NCBI RefSeq assembly: GCF_014279755.1
Contig: NZ_CP047951.1
Location: forward strand, 2,480,001 to 2,544,000
Length of the DNA stretch: 64,000 bases
From: Synechococcus sp. PROS-U-1
GTDB lineage: Bacteria > Cyanobacteriota > Cyanobacteriia > PCC-6307 > Cyanobiaceae
Direction of reading: 5' to 3'
In this document: positions 9,613-18,597 of the stretch, piece after piece
Numbering within the stretch: position 1 is the first letter of the stretch
How the letters are laid out: the number at the start of each line of letters is the position of its first letter
Translations under genes and position numbers: made by a program
Notes under the pieces: generated by a model
The model's database searches: none
Told to the model about the DNA's origin: nothing
What the model saw: the letters and a program-made list of their open reading frames with translations, nothing else

Positions 9613-9628
9613 TGTAGCCGTTGCTACA
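9613..9628. promoter_or_regulatory. Perfect TGTAGC-N4-GCTACA dyad, NtcA/CRP-like operator
   Basis: TGTAGCcgttGCTACA is a perfect 16-base inverted repeat and fits the NtcA consensus GTA-N8-TAC. It lies in the divergent spacer between the DUF4278 gene (74 bases from its ATG) and the lipoprotein gene (135 bases). No clear TAN3T -10 box follows at 20-24 bases on either side, so activation from this site is unproven. A similar dyad precedes the second DUF4278 gene. Confidence 0.5.
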
Positions 9629-9762
9629 GACAGAGTTTGACCATTGACTTTCCTGGCATGGCGTTCATAGGGCTACACACCGGCAGAAAAAAAACTTTTT
9701 TTAATGGTTGGCCTGCGATGTAGACAGAGAAGCGTCTTGGACCACAGGGGCGTTGCAGCGTC

Positions 9763-10245
9763 ATGCCAAAACAAGTCATCTCAGCGCAGCTGATCCTGCT
9801 CACCACGGCAGTCGCCTTGGCCTGCCAAGGCTGCAGCTCATCTGCGCCAAAGGAGACACGACTTCACGAAGCCCAGCCTGGCGATGTTCTGGTGATCGAA
9901 GGCAAGACAACCATCAAGCTCAGCAAGGCATTTCGGCCCGGAACACCCAACGGACTATTCGATGGCGGGGTTTTGGTCAGCAGTCCTGAAATGGAAGAGA
10001 GGGCCGCGGAGGTCAACGCCGTTTGCAGCATGCCGGACCTGCCGAACTGGCCCGAGTACGACAACATCTACGGTCGCTGGCTGGAAGAAGACGAAACCCC
10101 CGGCTCGGAAGGTGGAGATACTGATTGGCAACTCTTGATTTACTTCAACGGGACGACACAAAACAAAGGGAGACAAGAGGCTCCCCCCTGGGCCCAACGC
10201 CTCGCCAAGAACGCCTGCCGCAAAGAAGACTTCCGCGACAACTGA
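9763..10245 (+). CDS. Putative lipoprotein, unknown function
   Basis: A 160-residue protein with an N-terminal hydrophobic segment ending in ALACQGC, consistent with a lipoprotein signal with cysteine at about 21. The mature part (DVLVIEGKTTIKLSKAF, then CSMPDLPNWPEYDNIYG) has no family I recognise. It is likely anchored on the outer face of the inner membrane or in the outer membrane. It precedes the formamidase gene by 117 bases; no functional link is visible. Confidence 0.65.
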   Translation: MPKQVISAQLILLTTAVALACQGCSSSAPKETRLHEAQPGDVLVIEGKTTIKLSKAFRPGTPNGLFDGGVLVSSPEMEERAAEVNAVCSMPDLPNWPEYDNIYGRWLEEDETPGSEGGDTDWQLLIYFNGTTQNKGRQEAPPWAQRLAKNACRKEDFRDN

Positions 10246-10362
10246 TCACTTAAACGGTATCAATAGCAACTCTTTACGACCAAAAGGCTGAAAGATGCAG
10301 CAAGAGATACAGCTCCCCAAAAACCCCGAAGACACAATGAGAATGATTCCCATTCCTCCTTT

Positions 10363-11412
10363 ATGGCAAGCACCGGCAGCGTCAGCTCCTGGGACGAATC
10401 CCTGCTCGTCGCAATGATTCAGTATCCGGTCCCTGTGATCAAAGGACCGGAAGACATTCAGACCCAGGTTGATCAGATCTGTAAAGCAGTTGCTTCAACC
10501 AAGGCCGGCTATCCAGAGGCAGACTTGATCGTGATGCCGGAGTACTCGACTCAGGGTCTCAACACAGCGATCTGGACCTACGACGAGATGCTACTGACCA
10601 TCGACTCACCAGAAATCGGCCGCTTCAAACAAGCCTGCAAAGATAACGATGTTTGGGGTGTATTTTCCTTAATGGAGGTCAACGATGACCCAAGCAAACC
10701 ACCCTTCAATACAGCCATCATCATTAATTCAGATGGCGAGATAGCACTTCACTACCGCAAACTGCAACCCTGGGTCCCCATCGAACCCTGGTCTCCAGGC
10801 AACTACGGCATGCCTGTCTGTGATGGCCCTAAAGGTTCCAAGCTTGCAGTCTGCATCTGCCATGACGGCATGTTCCCAGAACTTGCAAGGGAAGCTGCTT
10901 ATAAGGGTGCGAATGTCTACATCCGCATCTCGGGTTATTCCACGCAAGTGAATGATCAATGGATTTGGACGAACCGAACCAATGCTTGGCAAAACCTGAT
11001 GTACACCATTTCGGTGAACCTTGCTGGTTACGACGGTGTGTTCTACTACTTCGGCGAAGGAACAGTCTGCAACTACGACGGAAACGTTATCCAGCAAGGC
11101 CATCGCAACCCATGGGAAATCGTTACAGCAGAACTATTCCCACGCCTGGTTGATAAGGCAAGAGAAAATTGGGCCCTCGAAAATAACATCTTCAATCTGG
11201 GATGTCGTGCCTATGTGGGCAAGCCGGGAGGAGAAAAAGAAAATTACCTCACCTGGGTTGAAGACCTGGCTAAAGGCGAATACAAACTCCCTTGGGACAG
11301 CAGCATCAGGATTCGTGACGGGTGGAAGTACTACCCCGAAGGAGTGAAGCTGGGACCGATGCCGAAGAACGGAACAACAACTGCCAAACCAGCTGAGTCA
11401 GTCTCGGTATAG
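10363..11412 (+). CDS. amiF: Formamidase of the nitrilase superfamily (AmiF)
   Basis: A 349-residue nitrilase-superfamily amidase. The catalytic triad falls exactly at the AmiF positions: E60 (VMPEYST), K133 (HYRKLQPW) and C166 (CICHDGM). Long conserved stretches such as [20 protein letters not shown] and [16 protein letters not shown] agree with AmiF of Helicobacter and relatives. It hydrolyses formamide to formate and ammonium; aliphatic amidase AmiE is the close alternative. The ATG at 10363 has CCTCCTTT before it and no clear Shine-Dalgarno. An unrelated formamidase gene follows downstream. Confidence 0.88.
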   Translation: MASTGSVSSWDESLLVAMIQYPVPVIKGPEDIQTQVDQICKAVASTKAGYPEADLIVMPEYSTQGLNTAIWTYDEMLLTIDSPEIGRFKQACKDNDVWGVFSLMEVNDDPSKPPFNTAIIINSDGEIALHYRKLQPWVPIEPWSPGNYGMPVCDGPKGSKLAVCICHDGMFPELAREAAYKGANVYIRISGYSTQVNDQWIWTNRTNAWQNLMYTISVNLAGYDGVFYYFGEGTVCNYDGNVIQQGHRNPWEIVTAELFPRLVDKARENWALENNIFNLGCRAYVGKPGGEKENYLTWVEDLAKGEYKLPWDSSIRIRDGWKYYPEGVKLGPMPKNGTTTAKPAESVSV

Positions 11413-11422
11413 GCAGGCTTGC

Positions 11423-11452
11423 GCCCGGAGCTGTCCAACGCCAACTCCGGGC
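11423..11452 (+). terminator. Hairpin after amiF, weak terminator
   Basis: GCCCGGAG and CTCCGGGC form an 8-bp stem with a 14-base loop 11 bases after the amiF stop. There is no T-run after it, so it may stabilise the mRNA end or act as a factor-dependent stop. Confidence 0.4.
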
Positions 11453-11478
11453 CTTATCAAAAGCACGATCAAGTTTTA

Positions 11479-11492
11479 GTGTCATCTAATAC
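11479..11492 (+). promoter_or_regulatory. Candidate NtcA site upstream of fmdA
   Basis: GTGtcatctaaTAC matches GTA-N8-TAC except one base and is the same GTG-N8-TAC variant as the site upstream of urtA. It lies 104 bases before the fmdA start. No clear -10 box sits at the expected 22-base distance, so confidence is modest. Confidence 0.35.
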
Positions 11493-11595
11493 CAATATAT
11501 TCAAACCGAAAAACCATTCAGGAAAATAAGTATCAGCCACAACATCTCAGCTTTTTTCTGCTGATTTGAATGTTGTTGGTTGATAGTGCCTTTTC

Positions 11596-12801
11596 ATGCC
11601 CGAGACCCTGTTCAAGGTGGATCTCACCAAGCCCATGGACCAGCAGGAGATGCCTGGTCACAACAGGTGGCACCCCGACATTCCTGCTGTTGCCTCAGTC
11701 AATCCAGGCGACGTCTTCCGCATTGAATGCAAAGACTGGACCGATGGACAGATCAAGGACAACGACGACCCGCAAGATATTGCCGACGTCAACTTGGAAG
11801 TTGTTCACGTTCTGAGTGGGCCGATCTGGGTGAACGGTGCCCAACCCGGTGACATCCTTGTCGTGGACATCCTCGAGGTGGGAGCCCTACAAGGGGATGA
11901 ATGGGGTTTCACAGGAATTTTCGCTAAAGAGAATGGCGGTGGCTTCCTCACCGATCATTTCCCCAAAGCAGCAAAAGCCATCTGGGATCTTGAAGGTGTA
12001 TACACCTCGTCACGACACATTCCTGGTGTGCGCTTCGCAGGCATCACGCACCCTGGCTTGATCGGCTGCGCTCCTTCCATGGAACTGCTCAACGAGTGGA
12101 ACCGTAGGGAAACGGAACTGGTCAACACCGCCCCGGATCGCCGGACCTACGGCGCTGGACTCTCCGGCAGTGAACCTGTGCTGGCTGCTCTACCCAACCC
12201 CAACAGTGCCATCCTCGGCAATGTGGGGGCGGGTGATTTCGATCGCATCGCCAATGAAGCAGCACGCACCGTTCCACCCAGAGAACATGGCGGCAACTGC
12301 GACATCAAAAACCTCACCAAAGGCACACGGATCTATTTCCCCGTGTACGTAGAAGGGGCGAAACTTTCCATGGGTGACATCCACTTCTCACAAGGTGATG
12401 GTGAAATCTCCTTCTGTGGTGCCATCGAAATGTCGGGCTATCTCGACCTGCATGTCGATCTAATCAAAGGTGGCATGGCCAAATATGGAATGGTCAATCC
12501 CATGTTCAAGACCAGTCCCGTTGAGCCTCATTACAGTGATTACCTCGTCTTCGAGGGAATTTCTGTTGATGAATTCGAAGGCAAGCAGTACTACATGGAT
12601 GTGCATATTGCTTACCGTCGCGCTTGCCTGAATGCCATTGAGTACCTGAAAAAATTCGGTTACACCGGCGAACAGGCTTACTTGCTCTTGAGTTGTGCAC
12701 CTGTCGAAGGCAGGATCAGCGGCATTGTCGACATCCCCAATGCCTGTTGCACCCTGGCCTTGCCGACGTCGATCTTCGACAAGGACATTCTTCCTTGCTG
12801 A
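11596..12801 (+). CDS. fmdA: Formamidase FmdA (acetamidase/formamidase family)
   Basis: A 401-residue protein of the FmdA_AmdA family, recognisable from GHNRWHPDIPAVA, GPIWVNGAQPGDILVVDI, GGNCDIKNLTKGTRIYFPV and MGDIHFSQGDGE. The family hydrolyses formamide (sometimes acetamide) to ammonium and the acid, and is unrelated in fold to AmiF encoded just upstream. Length is as expected (about 400). Both gene ends are intact, and a strong terminator follows at 12827. It is likely a cytoplasmic nitrogen-scavenging enzyme under nitrogen control. Confidence 0.92.
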   Translation: MPETLFKVDLTKPMDQQEMPGHNRWHPDIPAVASVNPGDVFRIECKDWTDGQIKDNDDPQDIADVNLEVVHVLSGPIWVNGAQPGDILVVDILEVGALQGDEWGFTGIFAKENGGGFLTDHFPKAAKAIWDLEGVYTSSRHIPGVRFAGITHPGLIGCAPSMELLNEWNRRETELVNTAPDRRTYGAGLSGSEPVLAALPNPNSAILGNVGAGDFDRIANEAARTVPPREHGGNCDIKNLTKGTRIYFPVYVEGAKLSMGDIHFSQGDGEISFCGAIEMSGYLDLHVDLIKGGMAKYGMVNPMFKTSPVEPHYSDYLVFEGISVDEFEGKQYYMDVHIAYRRACLNAIEYLKKFGYTGEQAYLLLSCAPVEGRISGIVDIPNACCTLALPTSIFDKDILPC

Positions 12802-12826
12802 GGGACAACCCTCCCCACGCAACAGC

Positions 12827-12861
12827 GAAGGAGTCAATCGCGTGTTTGACTCCTTCTTTTT
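12827..12861 (+). terminator. Intrinsic terminator between fmdA and the FmdB-like gene
   Basis: GAAGGAGTCAA and TTGACTCCTTC form an 11-bp perfect stem with an 8-base loop followed by TTTTT. It ends fmdA transcription, so the downstream FmdB-like gene needs read-through or its own promoter. Confidence 0.85.
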
Positions 12862-12876
12862 GATTTCCTCGAAACA

Positions 12877-13152
12877 ATGCCCGTTTACGAATTCGCCTGC
12901 TCGACCAACCAATGCCCAACCTATGAAGTGTGGAGGTCAATCTCAGATCGCGACACCAGCACGGAATGTCCGGAATGTGGAAGTCACGGGAAGCGATTAT
13001 TCAATCCACCAATGATGCTTACCGGTGGGTTGCGCTTGAAAACTGAACGGAGGGAACCTGAACTCGTTACTAAAAAAGTGCGGGAAACTTCCACCAAACC
13101 AAGGCTTCAGGAAAGCACCACCCGGCCTTGGATGCTGAATCGCGGTTGCTGA
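12877..13152 (+). CDS. FmdB-like zinc-ribbon protein
   Basis: A 91-residue protein opening MPVYEFACSTNQC and with CPECG further on, so the two cysteine pairs make a zinc ribbon of the FmdB (CxxC_CXXC_SSSS) type. It then has a basic, Thr-rich tail. Family members were named for a putative regulator of formamidase in Methylophilus; the molecular role is not established. Here it sits directly after fmdA, although a terminator lies between them. Confidence 0.8.
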   Translation: MPVYEFACSTNQCPTYEVWRSISDRDTSTECPECGSHGKRLFNPPMMLTGGLRLKTERREPELVTKKVRETSTKPRLQESTTRPWMLNRGC

Positions 13153-13175
13153 TTTAAGTAACCAACCCACGACAA

Positions 13176-13208
13176 AGCCCCCGCAACAGATAGCTGCGGG
13201 GGCTTTTT
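13176..13208. terminator. Terminator between the FmdB-like gene and urtE
   Basis: AGCCCCCGCA and TGCGGGGGCT make a 10-bp perfect GC-rich stem with a 9-base loop, followed on the plus strand by TTTTT. It stops the FmdB-like gene and, lying 10 bases after urtE, may also stop the convergent urea transporter operon. Confidence 0.9.
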
Positions 13209-13217
13209 GATGAGGAG

Positions 13218-13973
13218 TTAAACCGTCAAGAACTCTTGGATGACAGTGTCAGACAAGGAGGACGTTGGGCCACTGGACACAATTCCACCGCGCTGCATGG
13301 CGTAGTAGAAGTTCGATTGACGAACAAAATGCAAATGTTGTTCAACAAGCAAGACGCTGATACCGGTCTCTTTGATGATGCGCTGAACAGCACGCTCAAT
13401 GTCAAGGATGATTGATGGCTGAATACCCTCGGTTGGTTCATCCAGCAAAAGTAGCTTAGGCTTACCGAGCAATGCACGAGCGATAGCCAACTGCTGTTGT
13501 TGACCACCACTCAAGTCGCCACCACGCCGATTCAGAAACTCTTCAAGAATTGGGAAGAGTTCGTAGATGAAGGGATCGATATGGCGATTTTTGCCCATTC
13601 CGCCAGGTAGAGCCTCCATACCAAGCATCAGGTTCTCACGAACTGTTAGGCGAGGAATAATGTCGCGGCCCTGGGACACATAACCAATGCCATGACGAGC
13701 ACGGCGATACGGAGGTTGCTTCAAAAGCTGGTTTGACTCGTATTCAATCGAGCCACTTTTCTGCTGAAGCAGACCAATCAATGTTTTCAGAAATGTGGTT
13801 TTACCCACACCATTGCGACCGATCAGGCAAACCATTTCTCCCTTGGGAATTTGCAGATCGACATCCCTAAGGATGTGACTTTCACCGTAGTAAACATTGA
13901 CACCTGATGACTTGAGAATCAAGTCAGAAGAAGTTGGATGCATGGTAGATGATTCAAGGATTGCAGTCGGCAT
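13218..13973 (-). CDS. urtE: Urea ABC transporter ATP-binding protein UrtE
   Basis: A 251-residue ABC ATPase of the branched-chain amino acid type. Walker A is GRNGVGKTT, the signature is LSGGQQQQLAIARAL, and Walker B is LLLLDEPTEGIQP. It energises urea import together with UrtD through the permeases UrtB and UrtC. An inner ATG at 13943 is possible, since the LivF-like core starts only at about residue 20. It is the last gene of urtABCDE. Confidence 0.93.
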   Translation of the reverse strand: MPTAILESSTMHPTSSDLILKSSGVNVYYGESHILRDVDLQIPKGEMVCLIGRNGVGKTTFLKTLIGLLQQKSGSIEYESNQLLKQPPYRRARHGIGYVSQGRDIIPRLTVRENLMLGMEALPGGMGKNRHIDPFIYELFPILEEFLNRRGGDLSGGQQQQLAIARALLGKPKLLLLDEPTEGIQPSIILDIERAVQRIIKETGISVLLVEQHLHFVRQSNFYYAMQRGGIVSSGPTSSLSDTVIQEFLTV

Positions 13974-13994
13974 GACATCTAGTTCAAAGAAGAT

Positions 13995-14744
13995 TTAGTG
14001 ATCATCAGATTCACCGAGATAAACCTCAATCACACGGGGATCAGTCTTCACCTCATCCATGGTTCCCTCCGTCAATTTCCGGCCTTGATGAAGCACGGTG
14101 ACAGGGGCTCCCAGGTCGCGAATGAACTCCATATCGTGCTCGATCACCACAACGGTGTGCTCACCAGCAAGAGATTTGATCAAATCGGCAGTTTTGGAGG
14201 TTTCCTCATCCGTCAAACCGGCAACAGGCTCATCCAGGAGAATGATGTCTGGAGACTGAGCCACCAACATCGAGATGGCGAGCCACTGCTTCTGACCATG
14301 GGACAACGAACCCGCCTGCCACTTGGCGTAAGGAGCCAAGCCCACATACTCCATGATTTTGAAGACTTCGTCCTTGACGGTGTCATTCAATGATTCCGTC
14401 AACAACGACAACGGATTCTTTTTGGGTGACGCGGTCAGTTCGAGGTTGCGCTGAACCGTCAGATTCTCAAAGACGCGAGGTGTTTGGAACTTACGACCAA
14501 CACCCAGACGAGAGATCTTTTGCTCGGAGAGGCCAACAATGCTGCGACCGCGCAACATCACATCCCCTTTGGTGGGACGGACTTTTCCGGTAATCACATC
14601 CAGGAATGTGGTTTTTCCGGCTCCGTTAGGGCCGATAATCGAGCGCAGCTCACCCGGACGCAGCGAAAAAGAAAGGTCAGTGAGAGCATAAAAGCCGTCA
14701 AAACTGACGCTGACGTCGTCTAGATCAAGAATAGTTTGAGACAT
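13995..14744 (-). CDS. urtD: Urea ABC transporter ATP-binding protein UrtD
   Basis: A 249-residue LivG-type ATPase with Walker A GPNGAGKTT, a variant signature LSHGQKQWLAISM and Walker B DIILLDEPVAGLT. The LSHGQ form in place of LSGGQ is common in UrtD proteins. It lies 32 bases after urtC and 21 bases before urtE. Confidence 0.93.
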   Translation of the reverse strand: MSQTILDLDDVSVSFDGFYALTDLSFSLRPGELRSIIGPNGAGKTTFLDVITGKVRPTKGDVMLRGRSIVGLSEQKISRLGVGRKFQTPRVFENLTVQRNLELTASPKKNPLSLLTESLNDTVKDEVFKIMEYVGLAPYAKWQAGSLSHGQKQWLAISMLVAQSPDIILLDEPVAGLTDEETSKTADLIKSLAGEHTVVVIEHDMEFIRDLGAPVTVLHQGRKLTEGTMDEVKTDPRVIEVYLGESDDH

Positions 14745-14776
14745 GGAGAACCTTCAAGAAATCAGAGTGAAAACAT

Positions 14777-15925
14777 TTAGGCAGATGCAGACTCACTTTG
14801 AGCAGATTCGTCAAGGTCGATCTTTGGATAAGTCGGAGATTTCTTGGCAAGACCGAAAGCAGCGAGCATGGTACGGAAGCCACCTTTGGTAAACCATCCA
14901 TAGATTCCGTCAGGCATCAGGACAACAACAAAGATAAAGAGTGCACCTTGCACAAACAGCCAAGCCTCCGGGAGTGCTTCACTGACCAAACTCCTCAGGT
15001 AGTTGACAACAACAGCACCGATAATCGGACCCACCAGCGTGCCGCGACCACCAACAGCGACCCAAATCACCATCTCAATCGACATCGAAATCGACATAAA
15101 TTGAGGAGAGACAATGCCCGACTGGACGGTGTAAAGGGCACCAGAAATACCCGCTAAAGCACCAGCCACAACAAAGACAATCACCTTGAAGGGAGTTGGA
15201 TTGAATCCTGAGAAACGCAAACGCGGCTCATCATCACGAATCGCGATCAGAGAATCACCAAAACGACCAGAGGTCAGATATTTGCAGAGTAAATAGGCAA
15301 AAGGAAGGAGTATCAGAGTGATGCGGTAAAACAAAACCTGTGCATCATCTGAACCAGCAACCAACCCGAAGATTTCCGTCGTACTGGTCTTCAAACCATT
15401 GGTTCCATTGACAAGTTTTTGCTGACCATTGAAGAAATGGTAGAAAACCATCAAGGACGCCTGAGTGATGATCGAAAAATACACACCCTTGATTCGGTTC
15501 CTGAAGATCAGATAACCAACCAATCCCGCCACAACGGAAGGAACGATGAAAATGGCAAAGATGGAAACAGGGAACGACCAGAATGGTTCCCAGAAAAAGG
15601 GCAACTGATCGACACCATAGTTCTCGAAAAACTTAGGCAATCCGTTGGCTCCTGTTGTGAAGTCATTTTTGGTGACCAGCAACAGGTGCATCGCAATGGC
15701 ATACCCCCCGAGGGAGAAGAAGATTCCCTGGCCCAGACTCAGCAAGCCTGTATAACCCCAAATGAGGTCAATTCCGAGAGCAACAAACGCGAGTGAAAAG
15801 TAACGACCAAACAGGTTCAGTCGAAACTGAGAAAAGCCAAACAACTCGCTATCTGCCATGGCAGGCAAGATAAAAAAGGCAAAAGCCAGGAGGATCCAGG
15901 GGATCAGGCGCTTAAAAAGTTTCAT
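14777..15925 (-). CDS. urtC: Urea ABC transporter permease UrtC
   Basis: A 382-residue LivM-type permease with about ten hydrophobic segments; FGRYFSLAFVALGIDLIWGY and the later IRDDEPRLRFSGFNP cytoplasmic loop are typical. It forms the urea channel with UrtB in the inner membrane. The gap to urtB is 18 bases. Confidence 0.92.
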   Translation of the reverse strand: MKLFKRLIPWILLAFAFFILPAMADSELFGFSQFRLNLFGRYFSLAFVALGIDLIWGYTGLLSLGQGIFFSLGGYAIAMHLLLVTKNDFTTGANGLPKFFENYGVDQLPFFWEPFWSFPVSIFAIFIVPSVVAGLVGYLIFRNRIKGVYFSIITQASLMVFYHFFNGQQKLVNGTNGLKTSTTEIFGLVAGSDDAQVLFYRITLILLPFAYLLCKYLTSGRFGDSLIAIRDDEPRLRFSGFNPTPFKVIVFVVAGALAGISGALYTVQSGIVSPQFMSISMSIEMVIWVAVGGRGTLVGPIIGAVVVNYLRSLVSEALPEAWLFVQGALFIFVVVLMPDGIYGWFTKGGFRTMLAAFGLAKKSPTYPKIDLDESAQSESASA

Positions 15926-15943
15926 TGAAATAATGCAAAGTCA

Positions 15944-17104
15944 TTAAGCATCAACTGAGCGTCCCTTTTGAGGGAACATGCCTGTTGGCTTGAACTGAAG
16001 GAAGGCAATAATAAAAATAAAAACAAGCACCAACGACATACTCGTCGTTGCGAAAAACTCGGTCACAGCCCTCAAACCAGATGGCATATCTGGGAATGCA
16101 ATCAACAACGAACCAGAGCCAATAATCGATTGAATGATGCCGAGCATCATCGAAGCAATCACTGTTCCAACAAGGTTCCCGACACCTCCAAGAACAATCA
16201 CCATGAAGCAGGAGACGATGTAGGAGGCCCCAAGGTTTGGTCCAACAGAGCCAAGCAAGGTGATGGCACAGCCAGCTACCCCAGCAAGACCAGATCCAAT
16301 GCCAAAGGTGATGCTGTCAACACTATCGGTAGGTATTCCAAGACAGTTACTCATTTCACGGTTCTGAGTTACCGAGCGAATTCGGACACCCCAGACACTT
16401 TTGGTTAGGAACCAAGCAACAGCTGCGAGCAAAAGTGCCGACAAGACAATGATGAAGATCCTGATTCCTGGCAATTCGATCCCAGCAATGGAGCCCCAAC
16501 TTCCTTGCAACCATTTTGGAGCAGTGACGTCAATGTTGCGTGGTCCAAACCAGGGGTTTGAAAAGAAGCGACCAAACGAAGCGAAAATATTGATCGAAAG
16601 GATGCCAAGCACACCAGCAACACCCCAGAGAGCCCCACCCAGATAACTTGAATAGGATGCTTCTTTCAAAGAAACAGGCATAAATCGTTTGGCCAACCAG
16701 CCCAGCAATGCCGTCACACCAATTCCCAGCATCATGGCGAGGGAAACGCTGCGGACAAACTGAATCAGAATCAGGCTGACACCCCAGGTGGCTAGGAGTG
16801 TTTCAAGAGGCCTCCCATACAACCGCCGAATCAATGTGCGTTCCAGCAGAACACCCACCAGAGCGGTCACAACAAAAGAGGCGACAAGCGCAACGAGGTA
16901 ATACAGCTCAAAAACAGTTCCCCCAAGTGGGCGAAACATGTTTTGAACCACAAAGGTGACATAGGCACCAAGCATCATGAATTCACCATGGGCGAGATTA
17001 ATCACACCCATCAATCCAAAGACGATTGCCAAGCCAGTCGCCGCGAGCAGAAGCACCGAACCGATACTTAAGCCATCAAGAATCTGCGAAAAAACTAGCT
17101 CCAT
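15944..17104 (-). CDS. urtB: Urea ABC transporter permease UrtB
   Basis: A 386-residue LivH-type permease with GLMGVINLAHGEFMMLGAY near residue 30 and RSVTQNREMSNCLGI in the coupling loop. It is the partner of UrtC. The spacer to urtA contains a terminator-like hairpin (17120-17153), so urtB and the genes after it are probably transcribed less than urtA. Confidence 0.92.
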   Translation of the reverse strand: MELVFSQILDGLSIGSVLLLAATGLAIVFGLMGVINLAHGEFMMLGAYVTFVVQNMFRPLGGTVFELYYLVALVASFVVTALVGVLLERTLIRRLYGRPLETLLATWGVSLILIQFVRSVSLAMMLGIGVTALLGWLAKRFMPVSLKEASYSSYLGGALWGVAGVLGILSINIFASFGRFFSNPWFGPRNIDVTAPKWLQGSWGSIAGIELPGIRIFIIVLSALLLAAVAWFLTKSVWGVRIRSVTQNREMSNCLGIPTDSVDSITFGIGSGLAGVAGCAITLLGSVGPNLGASYIVSCFMVIVLGGVGNLVGTVIASMMLGIIQSIIGSGSLLIAFPDMPSGLRAVTEFFATTSMSLVLVFIFIIAFLQFKPTGMFPQKGRSVDA

Positions 17105-17119
17105 GATTTCATCGGATAA

Positions 17120-17153
17120 TAAAAAAGGTGGATCAAACTAAGTCTGACCCACC
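17120..17153 (-). terminator. Attenuator-type terminator between urtA and urtB
   Basis: Read on the minus strand, GGTGGGTCA pairs with TGATCCACC (one G-T pair) around a 9-base loop and is followed by TTTTTT. It lies within the 74-base urtA-urtB spacer, so part of the transcripts should end after urtA. Confidence 0.75.
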
Positions 17154-17178
17154 CAGGATTAGATTTCTGAATCAAGAA

Positions 17179-18477
17179 TCACATCTTGAACTTACCAGCA
17201 TCCGGACGATCCAGAGTCCAGTCGCATGCAAAGCCCTTGGTCTCAGGAACGTACTGGTTCCAGGTGATCGGAGCAACGGGAGTTTTGCTATCCCAGAGGA
17301 TTTCAAACTGGCCATCATCCTTGGCTTCACCGATGCGAACGGTCTGAGAGATGTGGTGGTTGGGATACATCTCGATGGGACCTTGAGGTGCATCCATCTT
17401 GATGCCGATCATGGCATCGCGAACGGCATCCAGATCCTCATAGGTACCAGCCTTCTCAACAGCAGCCTTCCAGAGGTAGACCATGTTGTAAGCGGATTCC
17501 ATCGGGTCGTTGGTCACCCGATCGTCGCCATACATCTCAATGAAAGCTTCATTGAAGGTGTTGGAAGCTTCTGTTCCAAGCGACATGAAATAGTTCCAAG
17601 CCGCATAGGTGCCGCCGACGTAGTCAGGGCCGATCTGGCGAATCTCTTCTTCCGCGATGGAGAAGGACATGATCGGATACTTGTCCGGAGTGATGCCAGC
17701 TGCCTTGAACTGCTTGAACAGAGCAACGTTGGAGTCACCGTTCAGGGTGTTGATGATGATGCCGCCATCAGGGAACTCCTTCTTGATCTTGGCGATGATC
17801 GGAGCAACTTCAGTGTTACCCAGGGGGATGTAGTCCTCTCCAACCGTTTCACCACCCAGGCTCTTGACCTGCTCTTTGATGATGGTATTTGCGGTACGCG
17901 GATAGACGTAGTCAGATCCGACGAGATAAACCTTTTTGCCGTACTTGTCAGCAAAGGTATCGAACAACCAATCAACAGCAGGCTCAGCCTGCTGGTTGGG
18001 AACAGCACCGGTGTAGAAGATGTTCTTGGAACACTCCTGACCCTCGTACTGGATGGGGTAGAAAAGGAAGTGGTCCTTGGCTTCGTAGACGGGAAGCATG
18101 GCCTTACGGCTGGCTGAGGTCCAGCCACCGAACACCACGGCAACCTTGTCGGCGTCGATCAGCTTCTGAGATTTCTCAGCGAAAGTGGGCCAATCAGAAG
18201 CACCGTCTTCAGAGACGTAGGTGATCTTGTAAGACTTGTCGTCGATTTTGACGCCGCCTGCGTCATTGATCTCCTTGATTGCCATCTCCTCAACCTCTTT
18301 GAGGGTGGTTTCGGAGATCGCCATGGTTCCACTCAGGGAGTGGAGGATGCCCACCTTGATTTCGCCGTCGAAATCGCCACCGGAAGAATCACCGCCGCCA
18401 CCGCAGGCCGTCATGGTGACGCCAACAGCTGTTGCAGCAAAGCCAGCAAGGACTCGCTTTGAAAGTGAACTAATCAT
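17179..18477 (-). CDS. urtA: Urea ABC transporter substrate-binding protein UrtA
   Basis: A 432-residue periplasmic binding protein of the LivK type. It starts with a lipoprotein-like signal ending in TMTACGGGG (cysteine about 25), followed by the mature start IKVGILHSLSGTMAISE and the FFGGWTSASRK-like ligand segment (VVFGGWTSASRKA). It captures urea outside the membrane. It is the first gene of the operon and has an NtcA-type promoter 43 to 92 bases upstream. It is followed by a hairpin terminator, consistent with overproduction relative to the permease. Confidence 0.94.
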   Translation of the reverse strand: MISSLSKRVLAGFAATAVGVTMTACGGGGDSSGGDFDGEIKVGILHSLSGTMAISETTLKEVEEMAIKEINDAGGVKIDDKSYKITYVSEDGASDWPTFAEKSQKLIDADKVAVVFGGWTSASRKAMLPVYEAKDHFLFYPIQYEGQECSKNIFYTGAVPNQQAEPAVDWLFDTFADKYGKKVYLVGSDYVYPRTANTIIKEQVKSLGGETVGEDYIPLGNTEVAPIIAKIKKEFPDGGIIINTLNGDSNVALFKQFKAAGITPDKYPIMSFSIAEEEIRQIGPDYVGGTYAAWNYFMSLGTEASNTFNEAFIEMYGDDRVTNDPMESAYNMVYLWKAAVEKAGTYEDLDAVRDAMIGIKMDAPQGPIEMYPNHHISQTVRIGEAKDDGQFEILWDSKTPVAPITWNQYVPETKGFACDWTLDRPDAGKFKM

Positions 18478-18526
18478 TTCCCGAAAGACACGCGAAGAAA
18501 CAAAGACCGCCTAGGGGCGTTCTCAG

Positions 18527-18569
18527 AAGGTATTGAGGGCAACAACCAGAGAAATGTATCCAATCGCAC
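18527..18569 (-). promoter_or_regulatory. NtcA-activated promoter of urtABCDE
   Basis: On the minus strand GTGcgattggaTAC (18569-18556) is a GTG-N8-TAC site, and 23 bases after it stands TACCTT (18532-18527), a TAN3T -10 box. This is the layout of class II NtcA promoters, with the operator in the place of a -35 box. The leader to the urtA ATG would be about 43 bases. Confidence 0.65.
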
Positions 18570-18597
18570 TATTTGCCGATTCCAAGGTTTTTGGCAA

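Noticed and set aside
10257-10270. GTA-N8-AAC as NtcA site of amiF
   Set aside because: One half-site is changed and no TAN3T box follows at the right distance.
10341-10360. Fur-box-like GAGAATGATTCCCATTCCT before amiF
   Set aside because: About 12 of 19 positions match the Fur consensus and it lies directly before the start codon; too weak without genome-wide support.
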